From Rhodothermales bacterium (GTDB taxonomy: Bacteria; Bacteroidota; Rhodothermia; Rhodothermales; JABDKH01): a stretch of 33,646 nt of DNA. This document shows, piece after piece, positions 24,862 to 32,758 of this stretch. The notes beneath the pieces are model-generated. The model worked only from the letters and a program-made list of their open reading frames with translations, searched no databases and had not been told where the DNA came from. Every line of letters starts with the position of its first letter. Position 1 is the first letter of the stretch. Both the position numbers and the translations under genes were made by a program. The stretch lies in contig JABDKO010000062.1 of assembly GCA_013002165.1 (NCBI GenBank), positions 1-33,646 of the forward strand, written 5' to 3'.

Positions 24862-26175
24862 ATGCACGCCATAACCAGTAAAGCTATTCTCCTGGTCACA
24901 CTGGTGATCCTGATTTTCTCGGTCGCGGCCTGTTCGCGATCAGATGGTCTCTCTTCGGACGGACGAAAACAGGTACGGGTTTTTCTGTTGCTTCTTAACA
25001 CCAAGCAGGTTGAGTTCTTTGAGACGGCGGCAGATGACTTCGAAGCTGCCAACCCGGGAACAGATATTGTTATCGAGCAATTTCCGGGTTCTTCGCTAAA
25101 AGACTATGAGATAAAGATTCGATTGCGGTATGCGAGTAATCAGGCGCCGGACATCTGGAGCTATCGGGAGAACGAGCTTGCGCAGTTTGTGAACCTGGAC
25201 TTGCTATCACCAGCGCCTGATTATATAAAGGACATAGTCGACAACAACAGCGTCAATGACCTCGTTCGAACTGCGCCTTACTTCAATGGCGAGCTGTATG
25301 GTATGACGTGGGCCGCCGGCTGGCAGGCCCTCTATTACAATAAGGCTATGTTTGCCGAGGTAGGTCTCGACCCTGAAAAACCTCCAGTAAACTGGGCCGA
25401 GCTTCTGGAATATGCAGACAAACTTACCATCCGGGACGCGAATGGGAATATTCAACGCGCCGGCCTTTCTTTGCGAAAAACAGGGTTCAAGCCTGGGACG
25501 GGTGAGAAGTGGCTAACATTCTTCTATTCTGCTGGTGGAGTGCCATTCAACGAAGACGGAACCAAAATCCTTATCGACTCGCCTGCTGGTCGAGCCACGT
25601 TCGATTTCTACGACGAGATTTTTACGAGACGGATTGATGGAATTGAGGTCGAAGGCGATCAGAGAGGCTTTGGTCAGGGACGTGTTGCGATGTTCATTCG
25701 TGAGTTACACATCGTGGATTGGTTAAACACCAACTACCCCGATATTGAGTATGGTGTCGCTGCAATCCCTCCTCGAGACTCAACGACGATAGGTTACTCA
25801 TCCGGAGGAGCTTACCCGATGGTAGTAAGCAAAACGGCGGCGCATCCGGAAATAGCCTGGCGGTTTCTGGAGTTCATTGGAAGCCACGAAAGGTACGAAG
25901 AGTATATCCGCATTACGCAGGACCTACCGGTGATGAAGAGCGTCGCTGATCTCCCGGAATTCAGAAACAATCCGTTCACGTCCGTCTTCCTTAACCAGCC
26001 GGTGTACCCGCCTCCCAAATTTGCGCATGACAGGTATTCGCTTGAAAAACTCGGCGAGTACATTGAGAGATTCTGCTACGGATATCTTACCGGCGACGAA
26101 GCTGCTGCGCGTGCCGCGGAAGAGATCAACGGCCTTCTTGAAGTAGCCTACGAAAGATCGGGAGGAACTGATTGA
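24862..26175 (+). CDS. ABC-type extracellular sugar-binding lipoprotein (SBP family 1)
   Basis: The 437-residue product has a clear lipoprotein signal (ILIFSVAAC, Cys24) and the body of a family-1 solute-binding protein: TKQVEFFETAADDFEAANPG, QFPGSSLKDYEIKIR, then QAPDIWSYRENELAQFV, and GELYGMTWAAGWQALYYNKAMF, followed by a C-terminal region with EIAWRFLEFIGSHE. Such proteins deliver sugars or oligosaccharides to ABC permeases. Unusually, no permease or ATPase gene is present in this window; an MFS carrier precedes it instead. The frame is open to 24805, but the ATG at 24862 has a good Shine-Dalgarno (aaagga, 6 bases upstream) and starts the signal peptide. The stop overlaps the next start (TTGA), linking it to the BNR protein. 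Confidence 0.9.
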   Translation: MHAITSKAILLVTLVILIFSVAACSRSDGLSSDGRKQVRVFLLLLNTKQVEFFETAADDFEAANPGTDIVIEQFPGSSLKDYEIKIRLRYASNQAPDIWSYRENELAQFVNLDLLSPAPDYIKDIVDNNSVNDLVRTAPYFNGELYGMTWAAGWQALYYNKAMFAEVGLDPEKPPVNWAELLEYADKLTIRDANGNIQRAGLSLRKTGFKPGTGEKWLTFFYSAGGVPFNEDGTKILIDSPAGRATFDFYDEIFTRRIDGIEVEGDQRGFGQGRVAMFIRELHIVDWLNTNYPDIEYGVAAIPPRDSTTIGYSSGGAYPMVVSKTAAHPEIAWRFLEFIGSHERYEEYIRITQDLPVMKSVADLPEFRNNPFTSVFLNQPVYPPPKFAHDRYSLEKLGEYIERFCYGYLTGDEAAARAAEEINGLLEVAYERSGGTD

Positions 26176-27074
26176 CGAAGCGAGTCTACGCCGCGGTTCT
26201 TGAGAACAGCGGATACATCGTCGGCGACGCCAATGCAAAGAGTGGAATGTATGTCCGCAGTTCCACTGCAGAGTGGCACAGGCTTGGTTGGCCCAACATC
26301 CGTGCGTTTGGACTTCATGTCACTGAACCTCGCACTCTTATGGCAGCTGGAAACGGCCTGTTGCGGTCGAATGACGGTGGCGAATCCTGGCGTGTCACTA
26401 CCGACTGGCGTGTGACAGAAGTTTTGGACGTTGATGTATCACCAGACAACCGGGATACTGTTCTTATCGCGACCGCGCACGGAATACACATTTCCCATGA
26501 CGATTGTTCGTCGTGGATGAGGATCGCGATGCCGGAGGACCAGCGATTCGTCCAGGCCGTTCGATATGACATCACAAATAGTAATGTGATTGTTGCAGCT
26601 GCGGAGGCTGGAATTCTTCGCTCCGACGACGGTGGTGCGTCGTGGAGATGTGTAGATGCGAGGGCTGGTGCCATTCGATCCGTCAGGCAATGCTCAGATC
26701 GTACCGGGGTCTGGTGGGCAGTTTCAGCAACCGGTGAAATCCTGCGCTCCGCAAACGATGGAGTTAAGTGGACACCTGCCGGACCGGATCACTCCATGCC
26801 TCTTTACAGCATCCATGTTGACTCTGATCTAGTCGTAGCTTCGGGGTACCTGTGTGGCGCGATTATCTCTACAGATCGTGGCGAATCGTGGAAGATTGTT
26901 CAGTTCCCGGACGACCGAATGAGTGGACACGCGATTGTTACATCTCCGGATAGCCCGGACGACGTACTAATCGGTACGACAGGTAATGGTCTTTACTCTC
27001 TCAATCTTGAAACAGAGGAATGGAGACTTGTCGGCCTTCCAGATGCGACAATCCGGGGTCTGTATGTTGCCTAG
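26172..27074 (+). CDS. BNR/Asp-box beta-propeller protein without signal peptide
   Basis: The 300-residue product contains five Asp-box (S-x-D-x-G-x-x-W) blade motifs at about residues 66-73 (SNDGGESW), 108-115 (SHDDCSSW), 151-158 (SDDGGASW), 193-200 (SANDGVKW) and 233-240 (STDRGESW), with a regular spacing of about 42 residues. A weaker N-terminal blade precedes them, consistent with a 6-7-bladed propeller. Sialidase-type catalytic residues (Arg triad, FRIP) are not evident, so it is more like a scaffold or ligand-binding propeller than a sialidase. There is no export signal from the TTG at 26172, so it should be cytoplasmic. Its start overlaps the binding-protein stop (TTGA) and its end overlaps the next ORF by 11 bases. 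Its role is unknown. Confidence 0.8.
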   Translation: MTKRVYAAVLENSGYIVGDANAKSGMYVRSSTAEWHRLGWPNIRAFGLHVTEPRTLMAAGNGLLRSNDGGESWRVTTDWRVTEVLDVDVSPDNRDTVLIATAHGIHISHDDCSSWMRIAMPEDQRFVQAVRYDITNSNVIVAAAEAGILRSDDGGASWRCVDARAGAIRSVRQCSDRTGVWWAVSATGEILRSANDGVKWTPAGPDHSMPLYSIHVDSDLVVASGYLCGAIISTDRGESWKIVQFPDDRMSGHAIVTSPDSPDDVLIGTTGNGLYSLNLETEEWRLVGLPDATIRGLYVA

Positions 27075-28857
27075 ATCGCCCGGGATCGAGTCAGAAACTC
27101 AACGCGTCACACAATACAATTATCGGCGTGATCAGCTAATAAAATTTTTTGCCGACCGTCAAACAGACGACTACTACCACCGAATTGGCGAGGTTGAAAT
27201 TGCGTGTAGAATGTACCGCGGTCATGATCTTTCGGCATTCGAGCGTGAGCTGAGACAGCTACTGAGTGACCCGCACGGAGATATGTTCTGGATGCTTCCG
27301 ATGACACTTATTCACTTTGTCGGAAAGGATCATCTAACAGCCGAACTGAAGGAGTTGATGCGAACAGGCTGGTCGAGCTATACTCCGTATCGGGGAGATA
27401 CAGAGAATCACTGGCTGATGTATTACGCTTCGATGTATCTGATGTCGCAAGAATTCCCGGCTGGTGATGCACACGAATGGTTCAACGGACGATCCTCTTC
27501 AGAAAACCATCGCGAAGCCGAGGAATACCTGAATCACTGGTTCCGAACAGTCATCGCCTCTGGACTCAACGAATTTGACTCGCCTCACTATCTGCCCTTC
27601 TACCTTGCTCCTCTGTCTCTGTTGTACGGCTTCTCAACAGATCAACGGATGGTGCACAATGCCCGGTCGCTGCTCGATCTCCTCATTGCAGATTTTGCAG
27701 CTGATACGTTAAACGGCGTATACGTCGGAGCACATTCACGGATATATCCTGAACCATTGCTGGAAAGGTGGAGGAACGGATCAACATCTTTTTCGTGGCT
27801 GCTTTTTGGCAATACAGACTTTCAACCGGACAACATCAACATTGTACTCGACCGGATTGGCTATCGACCCCACGGAGCTGCGGTCTACCTCGCTCTCTCG
27901 GGTTATAGTCCGGACCGAATTCTACATGCCATCGCCACAGATCGGTCCGCCGAGTTTACTCATCGCGAACGCAAGCGAACGCGTACCAGAATCCGCAGGC
28001 ATCTGCCGAGACGCAAAGACGTCTATAAGACTGTGTTCATGCATCCATGGTATGCGCTTGGGTCGATAGACGGGGATCTAGTTCAACCCGTTCAGCAGCA
28101 CTCATGGGAGTTGCATTGGGTCAGTACCACGGAAGACCGGGGCCACAACATTCTCTTTTGTCTGCACCCCTACTGGTCTGAAGATGAGATGGCCACTTTC
28201 TTTCCTGAGGAGCCCGAATTGCTGGCGGATCGTGTTCTCAATGAAAAGAAACCAACGTACACTTCGGAGGATAAGTGGACCGGAGGATCACCTTATCAGC
28301 GGATTGCTCAGCACGAGGATGCGCTTATCGTTTTGTTTGATATCCCGGCGGGAACGACACACCCGCATATCGATGCATATTTTTCCCGGAATCTTGAGCA
28401 CGTTACCGAAGACCCTAGTGGTTGGATTGTCGCGAGAGGCGGGAACGTGTTCGTTGGATACTATCCTCTTTGTCCGTACGAGTGGATTGCCGAACAGGGC
28501 GGAGACAGACGACTCAGAAGCAGTGAGCTACGAAACGGCGCTGTTGTTCAGGTTGCGTCCATTGACGAAGTGGAATCACTCGAGGCCTTTCTCAATCTGT
28601 TAAGGCTACGAGTACCGGAGTTTGATGTTAGTGAACACATCCAGGTACGTTACGAGACGCTTCGGGGGCGCGATGTTCAGTTTGCATACGGAATGGACCT
28701 GATTGTTGATGGTGATACGATTGCGCGGGCAGATCACCCGGTGTATGATGGTCCGTTCATTAATGCGGATGAGGAAGGTCGCATTACTCTTTCGGGCGGA
28801 GGCGAAACGCGAGAACTCTCATTTGACTTCGGCGAAGCAAGGCCCGAGGAAGGATGA
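27064..28857 (+). CDS. Large protein of unrecognised family; predicted alpha-toroid plus beta-sandwich, lyase-like
   Basis: I do not recognise this 597-residue protein. Residues about 15-310 are helix-rich with aromatic/His clusters placed as in (alpha/alpha)-toroid lyases: TENHWLMYYASMYL (N115, H116, W117), LNEFDSPHYLPFY (169-180, D172, H175, Y176) and GAHSRIYPE (222-230). A strongly basic linker at 300-320 (RERKRTRTRIRRHLPRRKD) separates a beta-rich second half with HSWELHWV, then HNILFCLHPYW, and THPHIDAYFSRN. This layout parallels PL8/PL12/PL21-type lyases, but the heparinase NHEHAD motif is absent. There is no signal peptide, so a cytoplasmic oligosaccharide-processing role is plausible. 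The frame opens at 26986, but the ATG at 27064, overlapping the BNR stop by 11 bases, is preferred. Function is inference only. Confidence 0.75.
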   Translation: MLPRSPGIESETQRVTQYNYRRDQLIKFFADRQTDDYYHRIGEVEIACRMYRGHDLSAFERELRQLLSDPHGDMFWMLPMTLIHFVGKDHLTAELKELMRTGWSSYTPYRGDTENHWLMYYASMYLMSQEFPAGDAHEWFNGRSSSENHREAEEYLNHWFRTVIASGLNEFDSPHYLPFYLAPLSLLYGFSTDQRMVHNARSLLDLLIADFAADTLNGVYVGAHSRIYPEPLLERWRNGSTSFSWLLFGNTDFQPDNINIVLDRIGYRPHGAAVYLALSGYSPDRILHAIATDRSAEFTHRERKRTRTRIRRHLPRRKDVYKTVFMHPWYALGSIDGDLVQPVQQHSWELHWVSTTEDRGHNILFCLHPYWSEDEMATFFPEEPELLADRVLNEKKPTYTSEDKWTGGSPYQRIAQHEDALIVLFDIPAGTTHPHIDAYFSRNLEHVTEDPSGWIVARGGNVFVGYYPLCPYEWIAEQGGDRRLRSSELRNGAVVQVASIDEVESLEAFLNLLRLRVPEFDVSEHIQVRYETLRGRDVQFAYGMDLIVDGDTIARADHPVYDGPFINADEEGRITLSGGGETRELSFDFGEARPEEG

Positions 28858-28861
28858 CGAC

Positions 28862-28924
28862 ATGAGCATTTTCGATACTTTTTGGCGCGGGGGCCACCAC
28901 TCCTCCTCCCCGGTTTTAAGTTAA
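28862..28924 (+). CDS. Possible 20-residue leader peptide ORF
   Basis: Immediately after the toroid-protein gene, a well-formed Shine-Dalgarno (gaggaagga) sits 7 bases before an ATG at 28862 that opens a 20-codon ORF (MSIFDTFWRGGHHSSSPVLS). The codons run through a GC-rich CGGGG...CCCCG stem followed by gtttta. It could be a translated leader, or chance: the strong Shine-Dalgarno is partly the end of the upstream gene. Confidence 0.2.
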   Translation: MSIFDTFWRGGHHSSSPVLS

Positions 28925-28958
28925 CACGTATTACTGGTCGAGCGCCAATGATGTTTTG

Positions 28959-28998
28959 CTAGAAATCACCTAGAAGATTCTCTAGATTTTTTCCTAGA
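28959..28998. repeat. Four CTAGA repeats phased at 11-12 bp upstream of the GH42-like gene
   Basis: CTAGA occurs at 28959, 28970, 28982 and 28994, that is at steps of 11, 12 and 12 bp within an AT-rich 187-bp gap. Repeats two and three also make an inverted CTAGA-N6-TCTAG. CTAG is normally rare in bacterial genomes, and one-turn phasing puts all copies on roughly the same DNA face. The most likely reading is a regulator-binding array or a bent regulatory segment for the glycosidase gene starting at 29045. Confidence 0.5.
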
Positions 28999-29044
28999 TA
29001 AAAGAAGAACCAGTTCCAGGGACAATTAAAGCTTTATAAACGAC

Positions 29045-31252
29045 GTGCTCCTACCCCACATCCAGACTCTAAAAGGTGAGCCACCCTGTCACGCCGATGT
29101 TAACATGCGAGACGGTGCGCCACGTTTGACGGTCAATGGCGAGGAAGTGGCTCCGCTGGCAGCATGGAGCTGGGGCCTCGTCGAAGCGACTCCGCTCTAT
29201 CGGGACGCCGGCATTAATATCCTCCACCCGATCCTCGGTCTGAATGTTGCCTGGCCGGAACCGGACAGGTACGATTTTTCAAGCTACGATATCCTGTTCG
29301 ACCGCCTCCTCGAGCAGAGTCCCTCAGCATTTTTTCTACCACGCATCCTCCTCGACATGCCAGCATGGTGGATCGAAGATAACACCGGCGAACTCGTCCA
29401 GACGGCGCTTCCGCGCACGTCAAAAAACCTCCAGTACAAAACCAGCAGGCTGAGCAGCGAGGGTGGTATGCTCTGGACAAACCCCCTGGCGGCACCCTCG
29501 CTCGCATCGAGTAAATACAGGGAAGATATCACGCGCCTCTATGTCTTAATGCTTCGGCACTTCATGGGTTCGCCGCTGGTATCGCGAATTATTGGATATC
29601 AGATTGGTGCGGGGATCTATGGTGAATGGCACTACTCACTCGCCGAGTTTATGCCCGACACATCACCGCATGTGACAAATATTTGCGGCCCTGTACCGCC
29701 TCTTGAAGATCGACTTACAACCAGTCACGGGCTATTTAGAGATCCCGACACTGAGCAAAACGTCACCCGTTTTTACGAATCGTTCCATGAAGACCTGATC
29801 ACGCCAGCCCTTCTCGACTTCGCCGCCATCACGAAGGATACAACAAACCGGCAAATCCTCTGTGGCGCGTTTTACGGCTACCTCCTCGAAAACGTGTGGA
29901 TACAGGAAGGCGGTCACCTTGCTCCCAAACCTGTCCTCGATTCAGATGACATTGACTTTCTGGCAAGTCCGTACACATATCAGACTACGAACATCCCAGA
30001 CGAGCCGTGGTGGAATCACGACATCGTTGACGGCGGTGGGAATATGCTCGGCCGCGCCCGTGGCCTCGGAGGCGACGGCGGGTATCGCGTGCTGCTCGAA
30101 TCCCTGAGACGACATGGAAAATTGTTTTTCGTCGAGGCAGATAGTGGCACACACCTTGCGCCCGAGCCAGGTGATCTGACGGGAAGTGAATCGGACGTCG
30201 ATAATCTCCTCACGAACATCGGTGGCGACGGCTCCGAGACAGTTGATGGGGCAGTAAAAATACTGAAGCGTGACCTTGGCCGGATGTGGGCCGGAGGAAG
30301 CGGGGGCTGGCTTTTTGATTTCGGCGCCGTAATGAGTTTGCAGCGAAGCTGGTATGATGCACCGGAGATCAGGGAGTTACTGGCTTCGTTCGCAGTGCTG
30401 ATGCAACAGCGAACAGATCTCAATCTATCTCCTGTGGCTGACATTGCTGCCGTCTATGACACACAGTCTTTCTTCTTCTCGCGGCACTGGAGGAATGAAC
30501 GACCTCTCGATCAACCTGGCTCAGTAGACTATTTCGTGCAGTGGTTTCTTGACAGTCAGGCTCGTTCTCTGCACAGGATCGGCGCGCCCGTCGATTTCCT
30601 GTATCGGTCTGATCTCACCGACGAGGACGCGGATAGATACAAACTGTTGTTCTTCTTCAACGCTTTCGTGATGGAACCTGCCGAAGTTGATGAGCTGCGA
30701 CAGGCACTTCGTGGTTCCAACGTAACAGTCGTTTGGATGTATGCGCCGGCGTACCTTACAAAGAATCAGATTAGTATCGAGACTATGTCCAGGCTGACAG
30801 GTTTTGAATTCGATGTATCCCTTGAAAGTGCGCCAATGTTAATTGACTACATCGGTAAGTCACAACTCCGGTTTGGGACAGGTGCCGTCGAAAGTCCACG
30901 GTTTGATACCACGAACCATGACGAGGTCCTGGGAACCTGGATTGATTCAGGTAAGCCGGCATTTTCAGTACGTAGAGACGAGGAAGGCTGGACATCTATC
31001 TACTGCGGAACTGCACCACTTCCGGCAACTATCTTGCGTGATCTTGCAAGACTGGCAGACGCTCGCCTGTGGAGCTCCAGCGAAGATATTGTGGTGGCAA
31101 CCCGGGACACTGGAATGCTCGTCGCAACTGAAGATGGAACCAGGACCATCAGCCTGGCGCACCCTATGAAAATGATTGGCTCTAACGAAACGTATTCTGA
31201 TACCTACACCCTGAATCTCACGATGGGAGATGTGTGTCTTTTTCAAGGCTAG
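29045..31252 (+). CDS. GH42-like (clan GH-A) beta-galactosidase-type glycoside hydrolase
   Basis: The 735-residue product looks like a GH42-related enzyme. The TIM-barrel part (about 35-400) shows WGLVEATPLYRDAGINI, then WPEPDRYDFSSYD, and PRILLDMPAWWIEDNTGE, as in beta-galactosidase barrels. Candidate acid/base is E194 in GIYGEWHYSLAEF; candidate nucleophile is E364 in KLFFVEADSGTH. Residues about 490-610 resemble the glutamine-amidotransferase-fold trimerisation domain (NVTVVWMYAPAYLTKNQ), and a small beta-domain ends the protein. No signal peptide is evident from the GTG at 29045; an ATG at 29105 is possible but would remove a conserved-looking strand. It is separated from the upstream gene by 187 bp with its own repeat array, so it may be independently regulated. 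It overlaps the opposing dehydrogenase stop by 4 bp. Confidence 0.8.
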   Translation: MLLPHIQTLKGEPPCHADVNMRDGAPRLTVNGEEVAPLAAWSWGLVEATPLYRDAGINILHPILGLNVAWPEPDRYDFSSYDILFDRLLEQSPSAFFLPRILLDMPAWWIEDNTGELVQTALPRTSKNLQYKTSRLSSEGGMLWTNPLAAPSLASSKYREDITRLYVLMLRHFMGSPLVSRIIGYQIGAGIYGEWHYSLAEFMPDTSPHVTNICGPVPPLEDRLTTSHGLFRDPDTEQNVTRFYESFHEDLITPALLDFAAITKDTTNRQILCGAFYGYLLENVWIQEGGHLAPKPVLDSDDIDFLASPYTYQTTNIPDEPWWNHDIVDGGGNMLGRARGLGGDGGYRVLLESLRRHGKLFFVEADSGTHLAPEPGDLTGSESDVDNLLTNIGGDGSETVDGAVKILKRDLGRMWAGGSGGWLFDFGAVMSLQRSWYDAPEIRELLASFAVLMQQRTDLNLSPVADIAAVYDTQSFFFSRHWRNERPLDQPGSVDYFVQWFLDSQARSLHRIGAPVDFLYRSDLTDEDADRYKLLFFFNAFVMEPAEVDELRQALRGSNVTVVWMYAPAYLTKNQISIETMSRLTGFEFDVSLESAPMLIDYIGKSQLRFGTGAVESPRFDTTNHDEVLGTWIDSGKPAFSVRRDEEGWTSIYCGTAPLPATILRDLARLADARLWSSSEDIVVATRDTGMLVATEDGTRTISLAHPMKMIGSNETYSDTYTLNLTMGDVCLFQG

Positions 31253-32223
31253 TTTTCCGGAATAACCTCGTGCGGCAGATTCTCGCCGCGTACACCGGCT
31301 ATCAGGTTGGCGGCCGCAATTGAAGCCATTCCGTTTCGCGCCGAAACTGTAGCGCTTCCAATATGTGGAGCAACCACACAATTCGGGAGATCCAGCAGTG
31401 GATCGTCAGACGAGGGCGGTTCGGGGTTTGTAACGTCAAGACCCGCAGCGAATATCTCACCGCTCACCAGGGCGTCATGCAGATCTTCTGAAACATGGAT
31501 CCCTCCTCTCGAGGTGTTTACAAAGACTGCCGTCGATTTCATCGCCTTGAAGGCAGAGGCGTCAAACATCTCAAGCGTCGACTCATTCAGGTCCGTGTGA
31601 ACCGAAACGAAATCAGACTGCTCCAGCAATGCATCCAGAGACAGTCGCACTGCACTGACGCGGTGCTCTGCATCAGGCTTTGCAGTACGACTCGCATATA
31701 CAACCTTCATTCCCCAGCCACGATGCAAACGCTCCGCTGTCGCCAATCCTATTCGACCCATACCGACGATTCCTATCGTCTTCCCTCCAAGGTCCTGCCC
31801 AATGAATCCCAGTGGCTCCCAATTCTTCCACTGGCGAGCAGAAACGTTTTCAATGCCTTCGCGAAGGCATCTGGCTGCGGCTAGCAACAGTGTTACAGCC
31901 ATATCTGCGGTCGCTTCGGTAAGAACTCCCGGGGTGTTCCCGATACGTATTCCTCTATCGAAAGCATCCGACGTGTTGATGTTGTTGTAACCCACCGCCA
32001 TATTCGAGACGACTTTCAGCCCGGGGCCTGCGGCATCGAAAACAGCAGCATCCATAGTATCTGTCAGAAGAGATAGTATGCCGTCACAACCGCGCACCTT
32101 GTCAAGGATGACCTCGCGCGAAGGGGGCATTGGATCTTGCCAGACATCCGCATCACACTCCGCAATGACGCGATCCAGACCTGCGGCGGGAATACGTCGG
32201 GCAACAAACACTTTGGGCTTCAA
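31249..32223 (-). CDS. D-2-hydroxyacid dehydrogenase (glyoxylate/hydroxypyruvate reductase type)
   Basis: The 324-residue product is a typical NAD(P)-dependent 2-hydroxyacid dehydrogenase. It has VSNMAVGYNNI near residue 73, Rossmann motif GIVGMGRIGLATA (G154, G156, G159), SVHTDLNEST, and the catalytic trio R239 (NTSRGG), E268 (VTNPEPP) and H287 (APHIGSAT). The sequence SRT after strand 2 favours NADPH, as in GRHPR-like reductases. In uronate or algal-sugar breakdown such enzymes reduce glyoxylate, hydroxypyruvate or tartronate-semialdehyde-like intermediates (inference). The start is TTG at 32223; no closer ATG fits. It lies 30 bp downstream of the small lipoprotein gene and converges on the GH42-like gene with overlapping stops. 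Confidence 0.93.
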   Translation of the reverse strand: MKPKVFVARRIPAAGLDRVIAECDADVWQDPMPPSREVILDKVRGCDGILSLLTDTMDAAVFDAAGPGLKVVSNMAVGYNNINTSDAFDRGIRIGNTPGVLTEATADMAVTLLLAAARCLREGIENVSARQWKNWEPLGFIGQDLGGKTIGIVGMGRIGLATAERLHRGWGMKVVYASRTAKPDAEHRVSAVRLSLDALLEQSDFVSVHTDLNESTLEMFDASAFKAMKSTAVFVNTSRGGIHVSEDLHDALVSGEIFAAGLDVTNPEPPSSDDPLLDLPNCVVAPHIGSATVSARNGMASIAAANLIAGVRGENLPHEVIPEN

Positions 32224-32253
32224 AATGACTAACGCTTTCTTTCTGTAAGACTT

Positions 32254-32679
32254 CTATGGCAGCCTGTTGACAAGATCGAACAACACCTCTACCTCATGCG
32301 GAAACTCATTGCCGGCAATAGCATCATCATCCATAGCAGGAAATCGCGAATATTCACGAGCGCTGCCGTTCACTGAGAATGCATCACCTGGCACGTCCAT
32401 TCCGTCATACATGAACCAGAGTCCAATGCTCTGATTATCTTCGAGACCGACAATCCGCGCAGCGATATAGTGTGCGAACTCATGTGATTCAGACCTCACC
32501 GCATGTGCCTTTTCAACGGACAGTCCGTCGGCAAGACTTTCATTTATAATTGCAAGATGCGTAGTACTCGCCATCGTGACGACGGGCCCTTCGGAATAGT
32601 CGACGTCTGGCGGGAATGATCTGTCGGTGTCGACACACGCTCCAGCCAGCACGCACAAAATAAATGCAATCAGTCGCAT
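32254..32679 (-). CDS. Small predicted lipoprotein, uncharacterised
   Basis: The 141-residue product has a compact lipoprotein signal (IAFILCVLAGAC, Cys15). The mature part starts with an acidic linker and then a conserved-looking region: a helix with HEFAH (66-70), GLWFMYDGMDVPG, and SREYSRFP-type strands ending in an acidic, leucine-rich C-terminus. HEFAH matches the HExxH zinc-protease core, but the protein is very short and no third ligand or glutamate helix is obvious, so this may be chance. I do not recognise the family. It is transcribed toward the hydroxyacid dehydrogenase (30-bp gap) and diverges from the alginate lyase across 79 bp, so it is probably part of the lyase regulon. Confidence 0.65.
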   Translation of the reverse strand: MRLIAFILCVLAGACVDTDRSFPPDVDYSEGPVVTMASTTHLAIINESLADGLSVEKAHAVRSESHEFAHYIAARIVGLEDNQSIGLWFMYDGMDVPGDAFSVNGSAREYSRFPAMDDDAIAGNEFPHEVEVLFDLVNRLP

Positions 32680-32693
32680 CTTGGAATAAGGTG

Positions 32694-32725
32694 TTGAGAC
32701 CCTGCCTGATGAAAGGTATTATAAT
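32694..32725 (+). promoter_or_regulatory. Candidate promoter for the alginate lyase gene
   Basis: A perfect TATAAT (32720-32725) lies 33 bp before the ATG at 32759, with TTGAGA (32694-32699) upstream at a long 20-bp spacing. The -10 match is convincing in an otherwise short divergent gap; the -35 is weak, so activator help is possible. Confidence 0.35.
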
Positions 32726-32758
32726 ACGTCATGCAGATGGACGAAACGAGATGATTTT

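Noticed and set aside
26172-27074. Sialidase activity for the BNR protein
   Set aside because: Asp-boxes alone do not make a sialidase; the arginine triad, FRIP motif and catalytic Tyr/Glu arrangement were not seen.
28887-28918. CGGGG...CCCCG stem followed by gtttta as a terminator after the toroid gene
   Set aside because: Only five pairs with a long loop and a very short T-run; too weak to annotate as a terminator.
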